From contig JAUHVN010000129.1 of the NCBI GenBank assembly GCA_030425055.1, positions 1 through 7,603 of the forward strand: 7,603 bases of DNA, in the 5' to 3' direction. This stretch comes from Actinomycetes bacterium (GTDB lineage: Bacteria > Actinomycetota > Actinomycetes > Actinomycetales > Microbacteriaceae). Position 1 is the first letter of the stretch. Every line of letters begins with the position of its first letter. Made by a program: the position numbers and the translations under genes. Below are positions 5,163-7,603 of the stretch, piece after piece. The notes under the pieces are model-generated. The model had not been told where the DNA came from. It saw only the letters and a program-made list of their open reading frames with translations, and did no database searches.

Positions 5163-6766
5163 GACCGCACCTCCGTGCGACGGGTGGCGTCGGTCCCACC
5201 GGCGGTCGGCGGATACGGCGGCCACGGTGCGAAGTCGTCGGGCGAGCGTCGCCACGGCAGCAGCGAAAGCACGACCGCGCCGACGACCAGGAGCACGATC
5301 GCTCCCCAGCCGAACACGATGAGATACCACGGCGGCATGCCCGAGTAGCCCTCGGCGATGAGGGTGATGATGCGCGAGACGAGCATGTAGCCGAGGATCA
5401 CGGGGCCGACGACGCCGACGAGGATGACCCACACCGAGCCGAGCTTGAAGGTGGACAGCGCGTTGAGGTGGTGCCTCAGCTCGCCGCCCTTGCGCGCCAC
5501 CCAGATCACGAGGATCGACGTGAGCACCGCGGATGCCACGATGCCGATGTTGTTGGTCCACTGATCGACGACGTCGAGGGCGAGGAGCCCCGTCGTGGTG
5601 GCGAACACGAGCACCGACAGCACCGCCGACACGCCCCCGACCGCGAGTGCGGCGGTGCGCCGCGAGATCGCGAACTTCTCCTGGATCGCCGCCGACACGA
5701 CCTGCAGCACCGACACCAGAGATGTGAAGCCCGCCAGGGTGAGCGTGCCGAAGAACAGCGCGCCGAAGATCGGGCCGCCGGGCATCTGCGACACGATCGC
5801 GGGGAACGTGATGAACGAGAGCCCCACGCCCGTCAGCCCCTCGAGCTCGTCGACGCCGACCCCCTGCTGGAAGGCGAAGAAGCCGAGCGTCGCGAACACG
5901 CCGATGCCGGCCAGGATCTCGAACGACGAGTTCGAGAAGGCCACCACCAGACCGGGCGTCGTCAGGTTCGACCGGCGCCGGCGGTACGACGCGTACGTGA
6001 TCATGATGCCGAACGCGATCGAGAGCGAGAAGAAGATCTGGCTGTAGGCGGCGATCCACACGTTGGGGTCGGCGAGCGCCTCCCAGTCGGGCGTGAACAG
6101 CGCATTCAGGCCGTCGGCGGCGCCGTCGAGGAACAGCGCGCGCACCACCAGCACGACGAACGCGACGATGAGGATCGGCAGCACGATCATGTTGACGCGC
6201 TGCACGCCCTTGGCGATGCCCGCGGCGAGCACGATGATCGTGAGCACCCACACGAGCACGAGGGGAAGCAGCACGCTCGGGACGAACTCGAAGCTGAACC
6301 CCGGGTCGCCGACCTGCAGGTAATCGCCGACGAAGAACGCCGCGGGATCGTCTCCCCAGCGCAGGTCGAACGAGAACACGAAGAAGCTCAGGGCCCACGC
6401 GATCACGACCGTGTAGTAGAGCCCGATGACGAACGCGATGGTCGCCTGGAACCAGCCGAGCGACTCCATCCAGCGGCCGGCGCGCCCGCCGAGGCGACGG
6501 AACGCCGTCGGCGCGGCACCCCGGAACCGGTGGCCGATCGCGTAGTCGAGGAAGAGGATCGGGATGCCGGCGGTCAGCAGCGCGACGAGGTACGGGATGA
6601 GGAACGCGCCGCCGCCGTTCTCGTACGCGACGCCCGGGAAGCGCCAGATGTTGCCGAGACCGACGGCCGATCCGATCGCCGAGAGGATGAAGCCGACCTG
6701 GCCGGTCCACTGCTCGCGTGGAGCGGCGGCGTGCGTCGGTCCGTCGGCGCGATCGATGCGAGTCAT
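5159..6766 (-). CDS. metP: Sodium-dependent methionine/alanine importer, NSS family, MetP
   Basis: A 535-residue polytopic transporter of the neurotransmitter:sodium symporter family (LeuT fold) that couples amino-acid uptake to Na+ entry. The helix 1 signature IGSAVGLGNIWRFP (31-44) carries the unwound region and likely sodium ligands G32, A34, V35 and N39. Other LeuT-like ligand positions appear conserved by alignment from memory: S247 in FFSLS, N279 in AFSNSSFE, and T348/S349 in AGFTS. About 11-12 membrane helices are visible, followed by a proline-rich cytosolic tail (DDFAPWPPYPP, 510-520). Pairing with metS indicates methionine and alanine as probable substrates, rather than another amino acid. 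ATG 6766 is supported by GAGGAGG (6771-6777). The 49 bases separating it from the SGNH gene show no clear promoter or terminator. Confidence 0.94.
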   Translation of the reverse strand: MTRIDRADGPTHAAAPREQWTGQVGFILSAIGSAVGLGNIWRFPGVAYENGGGAFLIPYLVALLTAGIPILFLDYAIGHRFRGAAPTAFRRLGGRAGRWMESLGWFQATIAFVIGLYYTVVIAWALSFFVFSFDLRWGDDPAAFFVGDYLQVGDPGFSFEFVPSVLLPLVLVWVLTIIVLAAGIAKGVQRVNMIVLPILIVAFVVLVVRALFLDGAADGLNALFTPDWEALADPNVWIAAYSQIFFSLSIAFGIMITYASYRRRRSNLTTPGLVVAFSNSSFEILAGIGVFATLGFFAFQQGVGVDELEGLTGVGLSFITFPAIVSQMPGGPIFGALFFGTLTLAGFTSLVSVLQVVSAAIQEKFAISRRTAALAVGGVSAVLSVLVFATTTGLLALDVVDQWTNNIGIVASAVLTSILVIWVARKGGELRHHLNALSTFKLGSVWVILVGVVGPVILGYMLVSRIITLIAEGYSGMPPWYLIVFGWGAIVLLVVGAVVLSLLPWRRSPDDFAPWPPYPPTAGGTDATRRTEVRS

Positions 6767-6815
6767 GGTGCCTCCTCGTCCTTCCGCGCAGGCTATCAGT
6801 GCGGCGCAGTCGGGA

Positions 6816-7603
6816 TCAGGGCTGTTGCGGATCGCGTCGACGGGGCGCGAGCGCGCGCGTGATCGACGGCACCAGCGCGTCGGCGGTGCGCCGGTAGCCG
6901 ACCGCGCTCGGGTGGAAGCTGTCGACGCTGAACATCTCCTCCGGCTCGGCGAGGAAGACCTCGCCCACGGCATCCCGCAGCGACACCACGTGCGCACCTG
7001 CGCCGGATGCCGCACGCGCCTGCGCCACGGCCAGCCGCCGCGACATCCGCGACCCCAGTTCGCGCAGCGGCTGCGGAACCAGATGCAGCGCGCCGAGGTC
7101 GGGGCACGTTCCCACCACGACCTCAGTGCCGTTCTCGCGCAGGCGACGCACGGCGGTGGCCAGGTGCGCGGCCGACTCGGCGATCGGCACCCGATGGGTC
7201 ACGTCGTTGCCGCCGACGACGATGACGGCGACGTCGGGGCGGTAGCCGTCGGGAAGCGCGTCGATCTGGCCGGCGAGAGCCGACGACTCCGACCCGACCA
7301 CCGCGGCGACGCGCAGCCGCACCGGTCGGCCCGAGCGGCGCGCCACGCCTTTGGCGATGCGCCCGCCCAGCGTCTCCTTGCGGTGCTCGGCGCCCAAGCC
7401 CGCAGCGATCGAGTCGCCCAGCACGACGAGGTCGATCGGGTCGCCCTCGAGCCGACGCCGCCACACCCGATCGGCGTCGAGCGTCTGCTCGCCGAGCGGC
7501 TTGCCGATGCGACGCCGCGCGAGTGCCGCCTGGTGGCGCAGCCACCACGCACCGGCGACGAGGGCGACGACGGCGCCGAGCACCAGCGCCGCGCCCCCGG
7601 CGA
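6816..7603 (-). CDS. SGNH/GDSL-family hydrolase, 5' end outside the window
   Basis: An SGNH hydrolase (lipase/esterase class) that probably acts on ester bonds at the outer face of the membrane. Numbering from an in-frame GTG at 7583, the blocks are GDS with catalytic S58 (54-60, VLGDSIA), the oxyanion glycine G97 in VVGSES, GGND with N126 (124-127), and the DSFH dyad D221/H224. All four catalytic blocks are intact. The N-terminus is a hydrophobic anchor ending in WWLRHQ, followed by an arginine-rich stretch. The frame stays open through the right edge with further hydrophobic residues (AGGAAL), so the real start is probably beyond the window and GTG 7583 is only a fallback. The C-terminus is complete. 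The substrate is unknown; it lies upstream of metP in the same direction. Confidence 0.88.
   Translation of the reverse strand, partial: AGGAALVLGAVVALVAGAWWLRHQAALARRRIGKPLGEQTLDADRVWRRRLEGDPIDLVVLGDSIAAGLGAEHRKETLGGRIAKGVARRSGRPVRLRVAAVVGSESSALAGQIDALPDGYRPDVAVIVVGGNDVTHRVPIAESAAHLATAVRRLRENGTEVVVGTCPDLGALHLVPQPLRELGSRMSRRLAVAQARAASGAGAHVVSLRDAVGEVFLAEPEEMFSVDSFHPSAVGYRRTADALVPSITRALAPRRRDPQQP

Noticed and set aside
5163..6710. Upstream extension of the metS frame to 571 codons
   Set aside because: It is the out-of-frame reading of metP, rich in Arg and Pro. The 55-residue MetS with its own GGAGG site is the real gene.
6767..6815. Possible terminator or promoter between the SGNH gene and metP
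   Set aside because: Only weak four-base pairings and no convincing -10/-35 pair were found. metP may be cotranscribed with the SGNH gene.
6767..7015. N-terminal extension of MetP by 83 residues
   Set aside because: It would overlap the SGNH hydrolase gene, has no transporter-like sequence, and ATG 6766 has a strong Shine-Dalgarno directly upstream.
1..7603. Mobile element, CRISPR, prophage or horizontally acquired island
   Set aside because: No transposase, integrase, tandem repeat array or compositional break was seen. The only AT-rich patch is the short GntR promoter.

Overview
The window is a stretch of high-GC (about 70%) actinobacterial chromosome. GTG starts, tight gene overlaps, a probable leaderless promoter and a MetP/MetS transporter pair all fit a member of the Microbacteriaceae such as Microbacterium. 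That genus-level guess comes from overall impression, not a database match. There are eight genes, seven on the minus strand and one on the plus strand. No tRNA, rRNA, CRISPR array, transposase or other mobile-element trace is visible, and no gene-free stretch exceeds about 120 bases.

Left part, read right to left on the minus strand. A four-gene run starts at an AT-rich promoter near 4406-4439. It encodes a short YtrA-type GntR regulator, a CPBP (Abi) family membrane protease, a six-helix DUF1648 membrane protein with an extra C-terminal domain, and, after a 31-base gap, a class I SAM-dependent O-methyltransferase. After a 120-base gap with its own candidate promoter and an inverted repeat comes enolase (eno), the one core metabolic gene here. 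The first three genes overlap by 11 and 4 bases and are almost certainly one operon. The regulator probably represses its own promoter, because inverted repeats overlap the -10 box. The two membrane families are each known from peptide-toxin immunity contexts, so the operon may be an envelope-protection or immunity module. That role is inference.

Right part. Divergent from the regulator is a DUF4442 (hotdog-fold) gene on the plus strand. It meets metS tail to tail, 6 bases apart, and a perfect hairpin covers both stop codons. metS and metP, overlapping by 4 bases, encode the small and large subunits of a sodium-dependent methionine/alanine importer of the NSS family. Upstream of metP is an SGNH/GDSL hydrolase whose N-terminal membrane anchor runs off the right edge of the window.

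Two signals are not explained by the genes. The heptamer GGATGCC/GGCATCC occurs 13 times, in several reading frames and in intergenic DNA. A perfect 9-base inverted repeat lies in the divergent region between the GntR and DUF4442 genes.
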